From the NCBI GenBank assembly GCA_006226225.1, contig SBHI01000064.1, positions 1 through 25,564 of the forward strand: a stretch of 25,564 bases of DNA, read 5' to 3'. Positions within the stretch are counted from its first letter, which is position 1; each line of letters starts with the position of its first letter. Made by a program: the position numbers and the translations under genes. A model generated the notes under the pieces. It saw only the letters and a program-made list of their open reading frames with translations, was not told the origin of the DNA and ran no database searches. The DNA comes from Alphaproteobacteria bacterium. GTDB taxonomy: Bacteria; Pseudomonadota; Alphaproteobacteria; Micavibrionales; CSBR16-224. Shown in pieces: positions 7,053-15,697 of this stretch.

Positions 7053-8075
7053 TTAAGACAGACCGATGACATGACGCATGTCATGCAGTGTTTTCTGTGC
7101 GGTCTCACGGGCTTTTTCCGCCCCCTCTTCCAGCCATTTGTCAATTTTCGGGCGATCTGCCAGCAATTCATTATACAGTTTTGACGGCTCTTCCAGATCG
7201 CGTTCGATGGCTTCGAACAGCAGTTTCTTCGCATCGCCGTATCCCATGCCGCCTTCTTCAAAGCCGCGGCGCATTTCCGCCTTTTCCGCATCTGTGGCGA
7301 AATGGCAATACAGCTGATAAATAATGCTGTCATCCGGGTCTTTCGGTTCATCCGGCTGTTTGGAATCGGTCACGATTTTCATCACCAGCTTACGGCGCTG
7401 CTTGCTGTCCATAAAGACCGGGACGTGGTTGCCATAGCTTTTGCTCATTTTCTGGCCGTCAATACCGGGAAGCAGGCCCGTGCTTTCCTGTACATAGAAA
7501 TCGGGCAGCGCCAATACATCACCGAAAAGATGGTTAAAGGAACCGGCGATATCGCGTGTCATTTCCACATGCTGAATCTGGTCTTTGCCCACAGGCACGA
7601 CTGTACCGCGCGGTGCAAGAATATCGGCGGCCATCAAAATCGGATAGGTATAAAGCCCCATATTAATGCCGAGATCAACATCATTGCCTGTTTTACCGGC
7701 TTCTTTATTTTTATCGGTGGCGGCTTTATAGGCATGGGCGCGGTTCATCAACCCCTTCGGCGTAACCGCAGACAAAATGGTCGTGATCTCGAAAATTTCG
7801 GGAATATCGGATTGGCGGTAGAAAACCGTGCGGCTGGGGTCCAGCCCCAATGCCAGCCATGAAGCGGCAACCAGATAGGTGTAATCTTTCAGCTCTTTGG
7901 CATCGCGGATGATGTTCAGCGCGTGATAATCGGCAATAAACAGATAGGATTCCGCCGCCTGCGCCGCCAATTCAATTGCCGGACGGATGGCGCCGATATA
8001 GTTTCCGACATGTGGTGCCTCGGTCGGTTTAACGCCGGTCAGGACGCGCGCTTTGCTGAGATCCATTTTTTTCAT
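7053..8075 (-). CDS. trpS: Tryptophan--tRNA ligase
   Basis: A class I aminoacyl-tRNA synthetase of 340 residues, a normal length, that charges tRNA-Trp. The HIGH-type motif is PHVG at residues 21-24, in VLTGVKPTEAPHVGNYIG. The KMSKS loop is intact at 209-213 (DGQKMSKSYGN). Other TrpRS signatures present are MNRAHAYKAA, the tryptophan-pocket segment NMGLYTYPILMAADIL, and GKDQIQHVEMTRDIA. Two in-frame ATGs, three codons apart, lie near the 5' end; the first, at 8073-8075, follows an AAGAAGAAA stretch. The 3' end is 9 bp from the convergent gene at 6537-7043, with no terminator visible between them. Confidence 0.97.
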   Translation of the reverse strand: MKKMDLSKARVLTGVKPTEAPHVGNYIGAIRPAIELAAQAAESYLFIADYHALNIIRDAKELKDYTYLVAASWLALGLDPSRTVFYRQSDIPEIFEITTILSAVTPKGLMNRAHAYKAATDKNKEAGKTGNDVDLGINMGLYTYPILMAADILAPRGTVVPVGKDQIQHVEMTRDIAGSFNHLFGDVLALPDFYVQESTGLLPGIDGQKMSKSYGNHVPVFMDSKQRRKLVMKIVTDSKQPDEPKDPDDSIIYQLYCHFATDAEKAEMRRGFEEGGMGYGDAKKLLFEAIERDLEEPSKLYNELLADRPKIDKWLEEGAEKARETAQKTLHDMRHVIGLS

Positions 8076-8116
8076 TGTTTTGATTTTCTTCTTTGTCGTT
8101 TGTTTTTGCGCCTCCA

Positions 8117-8145
8117 GTCATACAGCATGGGGGCAAAAATCACAA
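8117..8145 (-). promoter_or_regulatory. Candidate promoter for trpS
   Basis: Minus-strand TTGTGA (plus 8140-8145), a 17-bp spacer and TATGAC (plus 8117-8122) lie ~42 bp before the trpS start. Each box matches consensus at four of six positions. Motif match only. Confidence 0.35.
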
Positions 8146-8151
8146 TCCCTG

Positions 8152-8180
8152 TTGACAAATCCGCGACACTTGCGTATAAG
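8152..8180 (+). promoter_or_regulatory. Strong sigma70-type promoter for the Gly-His repeat protein
   Basis: Perfect TTGACA (8152-8157), a 17-bp spacer and TATAAG (8175-8180). The predicted transcript start near 8187 lies after an in-frame ATG at 8183, so translation should begin at the ATG at 8216 instead. This is the best-looking vegetative promoter in the window. Confidence 0.75.
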
Positions 8181-8215
8181 TTATGACAATAGTTTTACAG
8201 CAAATGGAGAGTGAA

Positions 8216-9040
8216 ATGGCCATTTATATCAACGGCAAACGCGTCGACGGCAACGGCGGCGGAAAATCCCCGAAAAAAGAGACCAAAATCATTGATGAAA
8301 TCGCCGCAGGCGAAGTTTTCACGCATGACGGCCCTGTTGAGGTTACCGGCAATATCGGTGCGGGTGCGACGGTCAAAATTGAAAACGGCGGTCTGCATGT
8401 CAAAGGCGATGTCGAAGACGGTGCAAATCTGAAAGTTGAAGACAGCGGCAACGGCAATGTCTCCATTTCCGGCGGCGATATCGTTGGCGGAAATATTCGT
8501 ATCAGCGGTAATTTCAGCAGCGTCTCCATCGGCAATATCTCCGGCGGCGGTTCCGATGAAAATAATCTGACAGTCGACGGCACGACGGGGAATGATGTTG
8601 TGTTGTATTCTGGCCATAAAATTGATATCAAAGCGGCCGGGAACGGTTTGAAAGCCGAAGCTGGTCACAGCTTTAAAGCACAAAGCATTGGTGATAATGC
8701 AGAAGTTGAATCCGGTCACAGTCTGACGGCAGGTGATGTCGGTACGGATGCCGAGCTGGATGCAGGCCACAGCATGTCGATCGGCCGTCTGGGGGATAAC
8801 TCCTATGCCGTATCAGGTCACAGTTTTAACGGTAGCTCCATCGGCAAAGCGTGTAAAGTCCGTGCAGGTCACAGCCTGAATGTTGCGGAAGCGCATGAAA
8901 GCGCTCTGTTCAAAGCCGGCCACAGTAAAAATATCGGACGTATCATCGGCGATGAGCCCGAGGTCAAACCCGCAGCGCCGCAGCAAAACAATACGCCGCA
9001 AATACGGCATATTGATCGCCGCAATAAAAAAGATCCGTAA
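8216..9040 (+). CDS. Repeat-built beta-solenoid-like protein with a Gly-His-Ser ladder
   Basis: 274 residues from the ATG at 8216, chosen because GGAG (8206-8209) lies 6 nt upstream and an alternative ATG at 8183 falls before the predicted transcript start. The first ~30 residues (MAIYINGKRVDGNGGG onward) are polar. Residues ~35-115 alternate short hydrophobic strands with Gly/Asn turns, such as VTGNIGAGATVKIENGG, resembling bactofilin or polymer-forming cytoskeletal proteins and DUF342-like solenoids. Residues 132-250 are seven consecutive 17-residue units, each starting A/S-G-H and mostly followed by Ser. The histidines fall at 134, 151, 168, 185, 202, 219 and 236. The tail is Pro/Gln-rich and then basic. 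There is no signal peptide or membrane segment, so it is probably cytoplasmic. It may be a self-assembling scaffold; metal binding by the histidines is speculation. The gene is monocistronic. Confidence 0.8.
   Translation: MAIYINGKRVDGNGGGKSPKKETKIIDEIAAGEVFTHDGPVEVTGNIGAGATVKIENGGLHVKGDVEDGANLKVEDSGNGNVSISGGDIVGGNIRISGNFSSVSIGNISGGGSDENNLTVDGTTGNDVVLYSGHKIDIKAAGNGLKAEAGHSFKAQSIGDNAEVESGHSLTAGDVGTDAELDAGHSMSIGRLGDNSYAVSGHSFNGSSIGKACKVRAGHSLNVAEAHESALFKAGHSKNIGRIIGDEPEVKPAAPQQNNTPQIRHIDRRNKKDP
8609..8965 (+). repeat. Seven in-frame 51-bp coding repeats
   Basis: Units begin at 8609, 8660, 8711, 8762, 8813, 8864 and 8915, exactly 51 bp apart. Each begins with a codon for Ser or Ala followed by GGY-CAY (Gly-His), usually then AGY (Ser). 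Only the first few codons of each unit are strongly conserved at DNA level, so these are old, diverged protein repeats rather than a recent tandem expansion. The seventh unit is conserved only in its first ~13 codons. Confidence 0.9.
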
Positions 9041-9061
9041 AAAGATTTGAAAGAATAAAAG

Positions 9062-9098
9062 AAACGCCCCCTCTCCCGTAAAGGAAGAAGGGGCGTTT
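9062..9098. terminator. Rho-independent terminator between convergent genes
   Basis: Perfect 9-bp arms AAACGCCCC (9062-9070) and GGGGCGTTT (9090-9098) with further partial pairing inside, then TTGTTTT on the plus strand. The A-rich sequence on the other side gives a T-rich tract for the minus strand, so it may stop both the repeat protein gene and the ABC transporter gene. Confidence 0.85.
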
Positions 9099-9116
9099 TG
9101 TTTTGCGGTTACCGCG

Positions 9117-10973
9117 TTAGGCTACGAGACCCGCGGACGCGTCGTCTGCATCCGGTGTCTCGAAACCGGCAGCCTGTATCTCAAGCAGTTTACGGTAGTG
9201 ACCGTTTTTCTGCTTGATCAACTCGTCGTGGCTGCCCTGCTCGATAATCTTGCCTTTTGCAAAGACAAGAATACGGTCAGCCTTGCGGACGGTGGACAGA
9301 CGGTGCGCGATCATAATGGTCGTGCGGTTGTCTGTCAGTTTTTCCACCGCCTTCTGGATCAGTGATTCCGACAGTGAATCAAGGCTTGATGTCGCCTCGT
9401 CCAAAATCAAAATCGGCTTATCCGCAAGGATGGCACGGGCAATAGCAACACGCTGACGTTCACCGCCTGAGAGCTTGATACCGCGTTCACCGACAAGTGT
9501 GCGGTAGCCCTCGGGCAGCTCTTTAATGAACTCATCCGCGTAGGCCATTTCCGCAGCCTTGGCGATGTCCTCCTCATTCGCATCGGGGCGACCATAGGAG
9601 ATGTTCTCCGCCAAAGAGCGGTGGAACAGCATCGGCTCCTGCGGTACCATCGAGATGGCACTGCGCAGACTCATCTGCGTGACATCTGCAATATCTTGAC
9701 CGTCGATCAGAATCTGACCTTTTTCAAGATCGTACAAACGTTGCAGCAGCTTGACGAAGGTGCTCTTACCGCTACCCGAATGGCCAACCAGAGCGACTTT
9801 TTCACCCGGTTTGATTTCCAGGTTAAAGCCTTTATAAGTCGGCTTGTTTTGGTTTTCGTAACGGAATGTTACGTCTTCAAAAACAATCCGGCCTTTTTTG
9901 ACCTTCAGTTCTTCGGCGCCGTCATTATCGGCGACACCGACCTCCATTTTGTCGATCCGTACCACATCTTCCATCTCGTTGATGGATTTCTGGATGACGC
10001 GGATCGTGTTACCGATGTTGCGGACATAACCGCGGATCATCATACAGCTTGCAATGACAAGACTGACCTGACCCGGGGTAAAGATGCCCTGCCCCCAGCG
10101 CAGGATTGCCAGCGTAATAATCACGGCCAGCAAACCTGACAGGTAGAAGTCCTGCACCGTACCGACAACAACAAAGCGGAACCATACGCGTTTGAGCAAG
10201 CGTGCCCATGTGCTGAGTTCACCATGCAGACGTTCATCTTCACGGTCTTCCGCGCCGAAGGCTTTGACCACCGAGTTACAAGTGATCGAGTCGGCAAGGC
10301 AACCGCCCAGATGGGAGTCGTTTTTGTTGAACTCCTGGTTCGCCGGTGCTGCGAATTTCGTCGCCATCAGTACACTCAGGCTGATATAGATCGAAAATCC
10401 GACAACGAACAGCGCGCCCATTGTTGACCAGTGCGAGAACTGAACGACCGACAGACCGATCAGAACCAGCAAAGTCGGCAACAACCCTGTGAACACCGCT
10501 TCGTTAAAGGTGTCGAACGACCATTTACCGCGCGTGATTTTGCGGACGGTCGAACCGGCAAAGCTGTTGACGTGCCAATCCGTACTCAGACGCAGGACTT
10601 TTCTGTGCGCATCAGCGACAAGCTTATGCATCTTGTCGGAGATAATGCGCATCCAGATCATCTCGCTTCCGAAAAAGAAAATACGGTGCAGCACGTTAAA
10701 GCCGATATAACCCGCCAGCGCCCAAAGCGCGAGCGGCAGCTGGTTCGGCGTGCCCGCATAGCCTTCGGCAAGTGCTTCGACAATCAGTCCCGAAAAGACC
10801 GGAACAACGATGTCACAGACCGAGGCAATGATGACAAGCGTCACCGCCGTAAACACCCAGCCGGGCGTCGACATCATATAGCGCCAGAAATAGCGCCAAG
10901 TGTCCCACGCGCTAACCGGAGTCGCGAGGCGTTCTCTTTCTTCCTGTTTATCTTCTTCTGTTTCTTCCATCAT
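9117..10973 (-). CDS. ABC exporter, fused permease and ATPase (MsbA-type)
   Basis: 618 residues, a half-transporter expected to work as a homodimer in the inner membrane. A charged N-terminal arm is followed by the transmembrane domain (about residues 35-325), with hydrophobic spans near 40-60, 82-100, 160-178, 185-203 and 275-312. The ATPase domain carries Walker A GHSGSGKST (397-405), Q-loop Gln445 (MVPQEP), signature LSGGERQ (501-507), Walker B ILILDE (521-526) with SSLDS as D-loop, and switch His557 (AHRLST). All catalytic residues are present. Two ATGs stand in tandem at the start with no strong ribosome site. The substrate is unknown; lipid, peptide or drug are all possible for this group. 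It is preceded by a 414-bp gene-free region that probably holds its promoter. Confidence 0.93.
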   Translation of the reverse strand: MMEETEEDKQEERERLATPVSAWDTWRYFWRYMMSTPGWVFTAVTLVIIASVCDIVVPVFSGLIVEALAEGYAGTPNQLPLALWALAGYIGFNVLHRIFFFGSEMIWMRIISDKMHKLVADAHRKVLRLSTDWHVNSFAGSTVRKITRGKWSFDTFNEAVFTGLLPTLLVLIGLSVVQFSHWSTMGALFVVGFSIYISLSVLMATKFAAPANQEFNKNDSHLGGCLADSITCNSVVKAFGAEDREDERLHGELSTWARLLKRVWFRFVVVGTVQDFYLSGLLAVIITLAILRWGQGIFTPGQVSLVIASCMMIRGYVRNIGNTIRVIQKSINEMEDVVRIDKMEVGVADNDGAEELKVKKGRIVFEDVTFRYENQNKPTYKGFNLEIKPGEKVALVGHSGSGKSTFVKLLQRLYDLEKGQILIDGQDIADVTQMSLRSAISMVPQEPMLFHRSLAENISYGRPDANEEDIAKAAEMAYADEFIKELPEGYRTLVGERGIKLSGGERQRVAIARAILADKPILILDEATSSLDSLSESLIQKAVEKLTDNRTTIMIAHRLSTVRKADRILVFAKGKIIEQGSHDELIKQKNGHYRKLLEIQAAGFETPDADDASAGLVA

Positions 10974-11387
10974 AACTAATACACCCGTGTTTTTTGGTTC
11001 GTCTAAATACAGTCTTCTTTCAAAAGCTTTTCGCTGTTTGAAATGACGAGATTCCTATCGTTGTTTTTTTTGTTAAACAAAAATAACTGACAGCGGCGCG
11101 CCTTTTCCGAAAAGCAACAATGTTGTGCAAAGGAATATCCTTTGTTGTTTGAACATGCTCTCTTCGGCTCAAGTGCACCGCGAAACTTTATGGGTTTAAA
11201 CGGGCGGAATGTGGAAGAGAGTCAATGTCCAAGGGGTCTTGTAAACAAGATAACCATTGGCTTTGGCCCTTTCTAAAGTTGATCCAACATGTGATTATGG
11301 CGCAAAATGAAAATTATGCGCAAGCAGTTTTTTTCAACCTGCCCGTAACATGTTGATTTTTATGAAAAGAAAAGTTAAGGAAACGTG
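10974..11387. other. 414-bp gene-free region with multiple dyads
   Basis: No convincing coding frame or known RNA gene is seen. The stretch holds five inverted repeats: TTTTTGTT-A-AACAAAAA (11067-11083), CTTTTC-C-GAAAAG (11102-11114), CAACA-A-TGTTG (11115-11125), CAAAGGA-ATA-TCCTTTG (11128-11144) and GCGCAAAAT-GAAA-ATTATGCGC (11301-11322, one mismatch). It also holds an imperfect hairpin at 11229-11260. GANTC sites occur at 11050-11054 and 11219-11223. It must contain the end of the infB transcript and probably the promoter of the ABC exporter, but I cannot place either precisely. Confidence 0.55.
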
Positions 11388-13901
11388 CTATTCCAGCTCG
11401 CGCGCATGTTCGGTTTTTTCGAAGACCTCGATGATATCGCCTTCTTTCACATCATCGTAATTCTCGAATGCCATACCGCATTCGTAACCTTCACGCACGT
11501 CTTTGACCTCATCCTTAAAGCGGCGCAGGGTCTTCAGCTTACCTTCATGGATAACGACATCATCGCGCAGCAGGCGGACACCCGCGCCGCGTTTGACGAT
11601 TCCCTCTGTGACCATACAACCCGCGACTTTGCCGACTTTGCTGACCTGGAAGACTTGGCGAATCTCCGCATAACCGATCTGGCTTTCTCGGACTTCCGGC
11701 GACAAGAGACCACTCAGCAGGTCTTTAATATCATCGATTGCCTCGTAAATCACTGAATAGTAACGGATTTCAACACCTTCCTTGCGTGCCAACTCGCGTG
11801 CCTGCGCATTGGCGCGGACATTAAAGCCGAGAATCAGCGCATCGGATGCATGGGCAAGCGTGACATCGGATTCGGTAATACCGCCGGCAGCGCCGTGCAG
11901 GATATTTACACGTACTTCCTGATGGTCTTCCGTCAGTTTTGTGAGCGAGCCCATAATGGCTTCGACCGAACCGTGGACATCGGCTTTGATGACGACATTC
12001 AGCTCTTTGACATTGCCTTTTTCCATGTGGTGCATCAGGTGCTCCAGCCCCGTCCGGTTGGTTTTGGCAATCGCTAAAGCGCGGTTACGGCGGGTACGGA
12101 ATTCGGCAATTTCACGGGCGCGGCTTTCATTCTGCACAACAACAAAATCATCCCCGGCATTCGGCAAACCGTTCAGCCCCTGCACTTCGACAGGCTGTCC
12201 CGGAACACCTTTTTTCAATTTTTTACCGTGATCATTGGTGAGTGCGCGGACTTTCCCCCATTCGGGGCCGGAAACGAAGATGTCACCGACTTGCAGTGTG
12301 CCGCGCTGTATCAGAACCGTAGCAACGGAGCCGCGGCCCTGTTCCAGTTTGGATTCAATCACCGCGCCGACAGCTGTACGGTCGGGATTGGCTTTCAGCT
12401 CTAGAATTTCAGATTGCAGCAGAATAGCCTCTTCCAGCTCTTTCAGACCTTTTTTGGTCTTTGCGGAAACCTCGATACACTGAACCTCGCCACCAAAAGA
12501 TTCCACCTGCACTTCGTATTGCAGCAATTCCTGACGCACTTTGTCAGGATCTGCATCTTCCAGATCACACTTGTTGACAGCGACAATAATCGGTTTTCCT
12601 GCAGCCTTTGCGTGGCTGATGGCCTCGATCGTCTGCGGCTTGATGCCGTCATTGGCGGCAACAACCAGAACAACAAGATCCGTCACATCGGCACCGCGTG
12701 CGCGCATTTCGGTAAAGGCGGCGTGGCCGGGCGTATCCAAAAATGTGATTTTCTGCTTGCCGTCCATTGTAATCTGATAGGCACCGATATGCTGAGTAAT
12801 GCCGCCAGCTTCATGTGCGGCGATATCCGCTTCGCGGATGGCATCCAGCAAAGAGGTTTTCCCGTGATCAACATGTCCCATAATCGTTACAACCGGCGGG
12901 CGCGGTTGCAGTGCTGACGGATCATCTTCTTCACCCATCAGACCTTCTTCGACATCGGATTCCGATACGCGTTTGCTTTGGTGGCCGAATTCGGTGACGA
13001 TCAGTTCTGCCGTATCCGTATCAATCGGCTGGTTGGCGGTCGCCATAACGCCCATTTCCATGAGCTTTTTGACAACATCACCAACGCGCTCGGCCATACG
13101 GTTGGCCAATTCCTGCACCGTGATGGCTTCAGGAATGGTGACTTCGCGCACTTGTTTGGTATGTTCGATTTTTTGCTTGTCCGCGGACATACGCATCCGT
13201 TCTTTTTCACGGGCGCGACGCTGTGCGGCAAGGCTGGGCATACGGTCATTACCGTCAAAGTCGCGGTTCAATGCCTGTGTAACGGTTAAACGGCCGGTAT
13301 CGCGGCGGCGGTCACCACGTTTAACTGGCGTGGCCAGCTTTTTCTTCTCACGGCTTTCCTCGGTTTCCGCGGCCTCTTCTTCGACACGGTAACCGGCTGT
13401 TTTGCGTCCGGTTGCTTTACGGTCAAGCGTTGTTTCGGCAGCTTGCTGTTCGGCAATGCGCTCGGCTTCGGATTTCGCGGGTGCGGCAGCGGCGGCTTCA
13501 GCCTCGGCTTTTTGTTTTTCAAGCTCGGCTTTTTCGCGTGCTTCCTGTGCTTCCTGACGGCGGCGATCATCTTCCTGCTTTTTGCGGGCCGCTTCGGCAA
13601 TCGGCGGAGGTTTCGGCAAAGAGCTGTCTACGGCAGGCTCTGCGGTGTCCTTATCGGCACCTTGCAGCGCTTTCAAGCGGGCTTCGCGCTCTTCATCGGT
13701 CAGATGATGGTCTTTTTGTTCATTTTGCTCTGATTGCGTTGTGCCGCCTGCACTGCGTTTACGGCGTACTTCCACCGCCACGCCTCTTCCGGAAGAAGGT
13801 GCTTTATCCTGCAGCGCCTGAGGCGTGCTCTTAAGGCTCAGCGTCCCTTTGTCAGACAGGCTTAATTTTTTGCGTTCTTTTTCCTTGCTTTCAGCAGCCA
13901 T
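11388..13901 (-). CDS. infB: Translation initiation factor IF-2
   Basis: A GTPase that places initiator tRNA on the 30S subunit and promotes subunit joining. 837 residues from the ATG at 13899-13901; an in-frame TTG two codons upstream is also possible, since an AAGGA lies 6 nt before it, but ATG with the MAAESKEK start fits alphaproteobacterial IF-2. Residues 1-250 are the long charged N-terminal region with an EVRRKR motif near 44-49 and an Ala/Lys/Glu coiled-coil stretch (about 100-160). The IF2_N domain (TIPEAITVQELANRM) precedes the G domain: GHVDHGKT (342-349), DTPGH (389-393), NKCD (443-446) and a later SAK. Domains II, III and the C-terminal domain are present through GDIIEVFE. It is last in rimP-nusA-infB, but rbfA and truB do not follow. 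Confidence 0.98.
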   Translation of the reverse strand: MAAESKEKERKKLSLSDKGTLSLKSTPQALQDKAPSSGRGVAVEVRRKRSAGGTTQSEQNEQKDHHLTDEEREARLKALQGADKDTAEPAVDSSLPKPPPIAEAARKKQEDDRRRQEAQEAREKAELEKQKAEAEAAAAAPAKSEAERIAEQQAAETTLDRKATGRKTAGYRVEEEAAETEESREKKKLATPVKRGDRRRDTGRLTVTQALNRDFDGNDRMPSLAAQRRAREKERMRMSADKQKIEHTKQVREVTIPEAITVQELANRMAERVGDVVKKLMEMGVMATANQPIDTDTAELIVTEFGHQSKRVSESDVEEGLMGEEDDPSALQPRPPVVTIMGHVDHGKTSLLDAIREADIAAHEAGGITQHIGAYQITMDGKQKITFLDTPGHAAFTEMRARGADVTDLVVLVVAANDGIKPQTIEAISHAKAAGKPIIVAVNKCDLEDADPDKVRQELLQYEVQVESFGGEVQCIEVSAKTKKGLKELEEAILLQSEILELKANPDRTAVGAVIESKLEQGRGSVATVLIQRGTLQVGDIFVSGPEWGKVRALTNDHGKKLKKGVPGQPVEVQGLNGLPNAGDDFVVVQNESRAREIAEFRTRRNRALAIAKTNRTGLEHLMHHMEKGNVKELNVVIKADVHGSVEAIMGSLTKLTEDHQEVRVNILHGAAGGITESDVTLAHASDALILGFNVRANAQARELARKEGVEIRYYSVIYEAIDDIKDLLSGLLSPEVRESQIGYAEIRQVFQVSKVGKVAGCMVTEGIVKRGAGVRLLRDDVVIHEGKLKTLRRFKDEVKDVREGYECGMAFENYDDVKEGDIIEVFEKTEHARELE

Positions 13902-14027
13902 TAGCAATCCAAATCCTTAAAATACTTCATTCTTTTTTCATCCGCCGCCTGCTTTATGCGGGGCGACCGGATTTCAGTTTTATAGCACTACACCATTTCA
14001 TCGTCAAAAACCAGCAAATAATCTGAA

Positions 14028-14068
14028 CCGTTTCCGCCCCGTCCTTTCGTGAACAGGGCGGAAAACGG
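14028..14068 (-). promoter_or_regulatory. GC-rich hairpin between nusA and infB
   Basis: In the 183-bp gap between nusA and infB, arms at 14028-14040 and 14056-14068 pair almost completely (CCGTTT-CCGCCC type, one offset base), with a ~15-nt loop. On the minus strand it is followed by TTCAGATTATTTG, not by a clear T-run, so a full terminator is unlikely. An mRNA processing site, partial attenuator or stability element is possible. Confidence 0.55.
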
Positions 14069-14084
14069 CAGTTTTTCGGCTGGC

Positions 14085-15662
14085 TTATGCGGCGCCGGAT
14101 GCTTCTTGCGGTGCACCCTCCAGCAGGGCGGAGTCTTCGCCCTCTTCCGCCGCAGCGTCTTCTTCTTCCTCATCAGCGAACCATCCGGCGGCTTTCCGCG
14201 CGTCCATGATCACGGTATTTGCATGATCCTGATCGGTTTTTTCTTCGCCGATATATTCGATGAATTCGTCAGAGGCCAGATCCGCCAGATCTTCCAGCGT
14301 TTTGACCCCGTTTTCGGCAAGCGTGATGATCATATCGCGCGTTAAACCTTGTGCGCTGATCAAATCATCGGCGATTTTCAGCTTTTTACAGTTCTTTTCG
14401 AACTCTTCGGCTTTTTGCGTGATGTAGATTTCCGCGCGGTTCTGCAACTCAGCTGCGACGTCTTCGTCAAAGCCTTCAATGCGCGCCAATTCAGTGATCT
14501 CGGTCTCCGCGATTTCCTCAATCGTGGAGAAGCCTTCGATGACCAGCAGATGCGCGATGACTTCATCGACATCCAGCGCTTCCATGAACAGGGCGGAGCG
14601 TGTTTTGAACTCGGCATTGCGGCGCTCGGACTCTTCAGCCTCGGTCATGATGTCGATGTCCCATCCGCTGAGGATAGAGGCAAGACGGACATTCTGACCA
14701 CGGCGGCCGATGGCAAGGCTGAGCTGTTCATCGGGAACAACTACATCCATGCGGTGGGCATCTTCATCCAGCACGACTTTCGCGACCTGTGCGGGCGCGA
14801 GTGCGCTGACAACAAAAGAGGCAACATCTTCCGTCCAGGGAATGATGTCGATTTTTTCGCCTTGCAGCTCGTTCACAACGGCTTGTACGCGGCTACCGCG
14901 CATACCAACGCAAGCGCCGACCGGATCGATGGAGTTATCGTAAGACAGTACCGCGATTTTTGCACGGCTGCCCGGATCGCGGGCAACGGCTTTGATTTCA
15001 ATGACACCGTCATAAATTTCCGGCACTTCCTGTTGGAACAGTTTTGCCATGAAAGCCGGATGCGTACGGGACAGGAAAATCTGCGGGCCGCGCTGTTCCT
15101 GACGGACTTCGTAAATATAGGCGCGGACGCGATCACCGTTTTTGAAATGTTCGCGCGGCAGGGTTTCATCACGGCGGATATAGCCTTCGGCGCGTCCCAG
15201 ATCAACGGTCACATTGCCGTATTCGACACGTTTGACAACACCGTTGACGATTTCAGCAACACGGTCTTTATATTCTTCAAATTGACGCTCGCGCTCGGCT
15301 TCGCGGACTTTCTGCATGATGACCTGACGCGCGGTCTGGGCGGCAACACGGCCAAAATCCAGCGGCGGCAGCGGTTCGATGATGAACTCGCCGACTTTGA
15401 TGTCAGGATGCGTGGCAAGCGCGTCTTTCAGGAAAATCTGGGCGCTTTCGCTCTCCATTTCGGCATCATCTTCGATGACCTCCTGATAACGGAACAGTTT
15501 GATGTCGCCGCTTTGACGGTTAATGGTGACACGAATATCAAATTCATGGCCGTATTTGGAACGTCCGGCCTTTTGAATAGCTTCTTCCATTGCGGCCAGA
15601 ACAACTTCCTGTTCAATGCCTTTTTCACGCGCAACGGCGTCTGCAACCTGTAATATTTCCAT
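14085..15662 (-). CDS. nusA: Transcription termination/antitermination protein NusA
   Basis: Binds RNA polymerase and nascent RNA and tunes pausing, termination and antitermination. 525 residues with the alphaproteobacterial layout: N-terminal polymerase-binding domain (1-125), S1 domain (about 133-200), KH1 with GMRGSRVQ (253-260), KH2 with IGRRGQNV (318-325), two helix-hairpin-helix acidic repeats (about 360-410 and 430-485) and an acidic Glu/Ala/Asp tail from about 497. The ATG at 15660-15662 follows an AGAGGA ribosome site 5 nt away. It lies 35 bp after rimP on the same strand. The ylxR gene that usually follows nusA is absent: only 183 bp separate it from infB. Confidence 0.98.
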   Translation of the reverse strand: MEILQVADAVAREKGIEQEVVLAAMEEAIQKAGRSKYGHEFDIRVTINRQSGDIKLFRYQEVIEDDAEMESESAQIFLKDALATHPDIKVGEFIIEPLPPLDFGRVAAQTARQVIMQKVREAERERQFEEYKDRVAEIVNGVVKRVEYGNVTVDLGRAEGYIRRDETLPREHFKNGDRVRAYIYEVRQEQRGPQIFLSRTHPAFMAKLFQQEVPEIYDGVIEIKAVARDPGSRAKIAVLSYDNSIDPVGACVGMRGSRVQAVVNELQGEKIDIIPWTEDVASFVVSALAPAQVAKVVLDEDAHRMDVVVPDEQLSLAIGRRGQNVRLASILSGWDIDIMTEAEESERRNAEFKTRSALFMEALDVDEVIAHLLVIEGFSTIEEIAETEITELARIEGFDEDVAAELQNRAEIYITQKAEEFEKNCKKLKIADDLISAQGLTRDMIITLAENGVKTLEDLADLASDEFIEYIGEEKTDQDHANTVIMDARKAAGWFADEEEEDAAAEEGEDSALLEGAPQEASGAA

Positions 15663-15697
15663 TTTCGTCCTCTTTTGCTTTTAGTGTTTGCGTTGGT

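Noticed and set aside
8183..8215. Upstream ATG extending the Gly-His repeat protein by 11 residues
   Set aside because: It lies before the predicted transcript start and lacks a ribosome site; the ATG at 8216 has both.
8609..8965. CRISPR-like regular repeats
   Set aside because: The 51-bp period is in frame, lies inside a coding gene, and the units are diverged; no spacers are present.
9117..10973. Mobile or defence island around the ABC exporter
   Set aside because: No transposase, integrase, flanking repeats or defence-type partner genes; base composition resembles the neighbours.
11073..11087. CtrA-like site TTAA-N7-TAAC
   Set aside because: The second half matches only partly; it is probably part of the local A/T-rich dyad.
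11301..11330. Hairpin plus a T-run as a plus-strand terminator
   Set aside because: Six bases separate the stem from the T-run, and no plus-strand gene precedes it. It is listed only as a dyad.
14349..15653. Long open frame of 434 codons on the plus strand
   Set aside because: It is fully antisense to nusA, whose identity is certain, and its protein has no recognisable domain. It is a codon-bias shadow.
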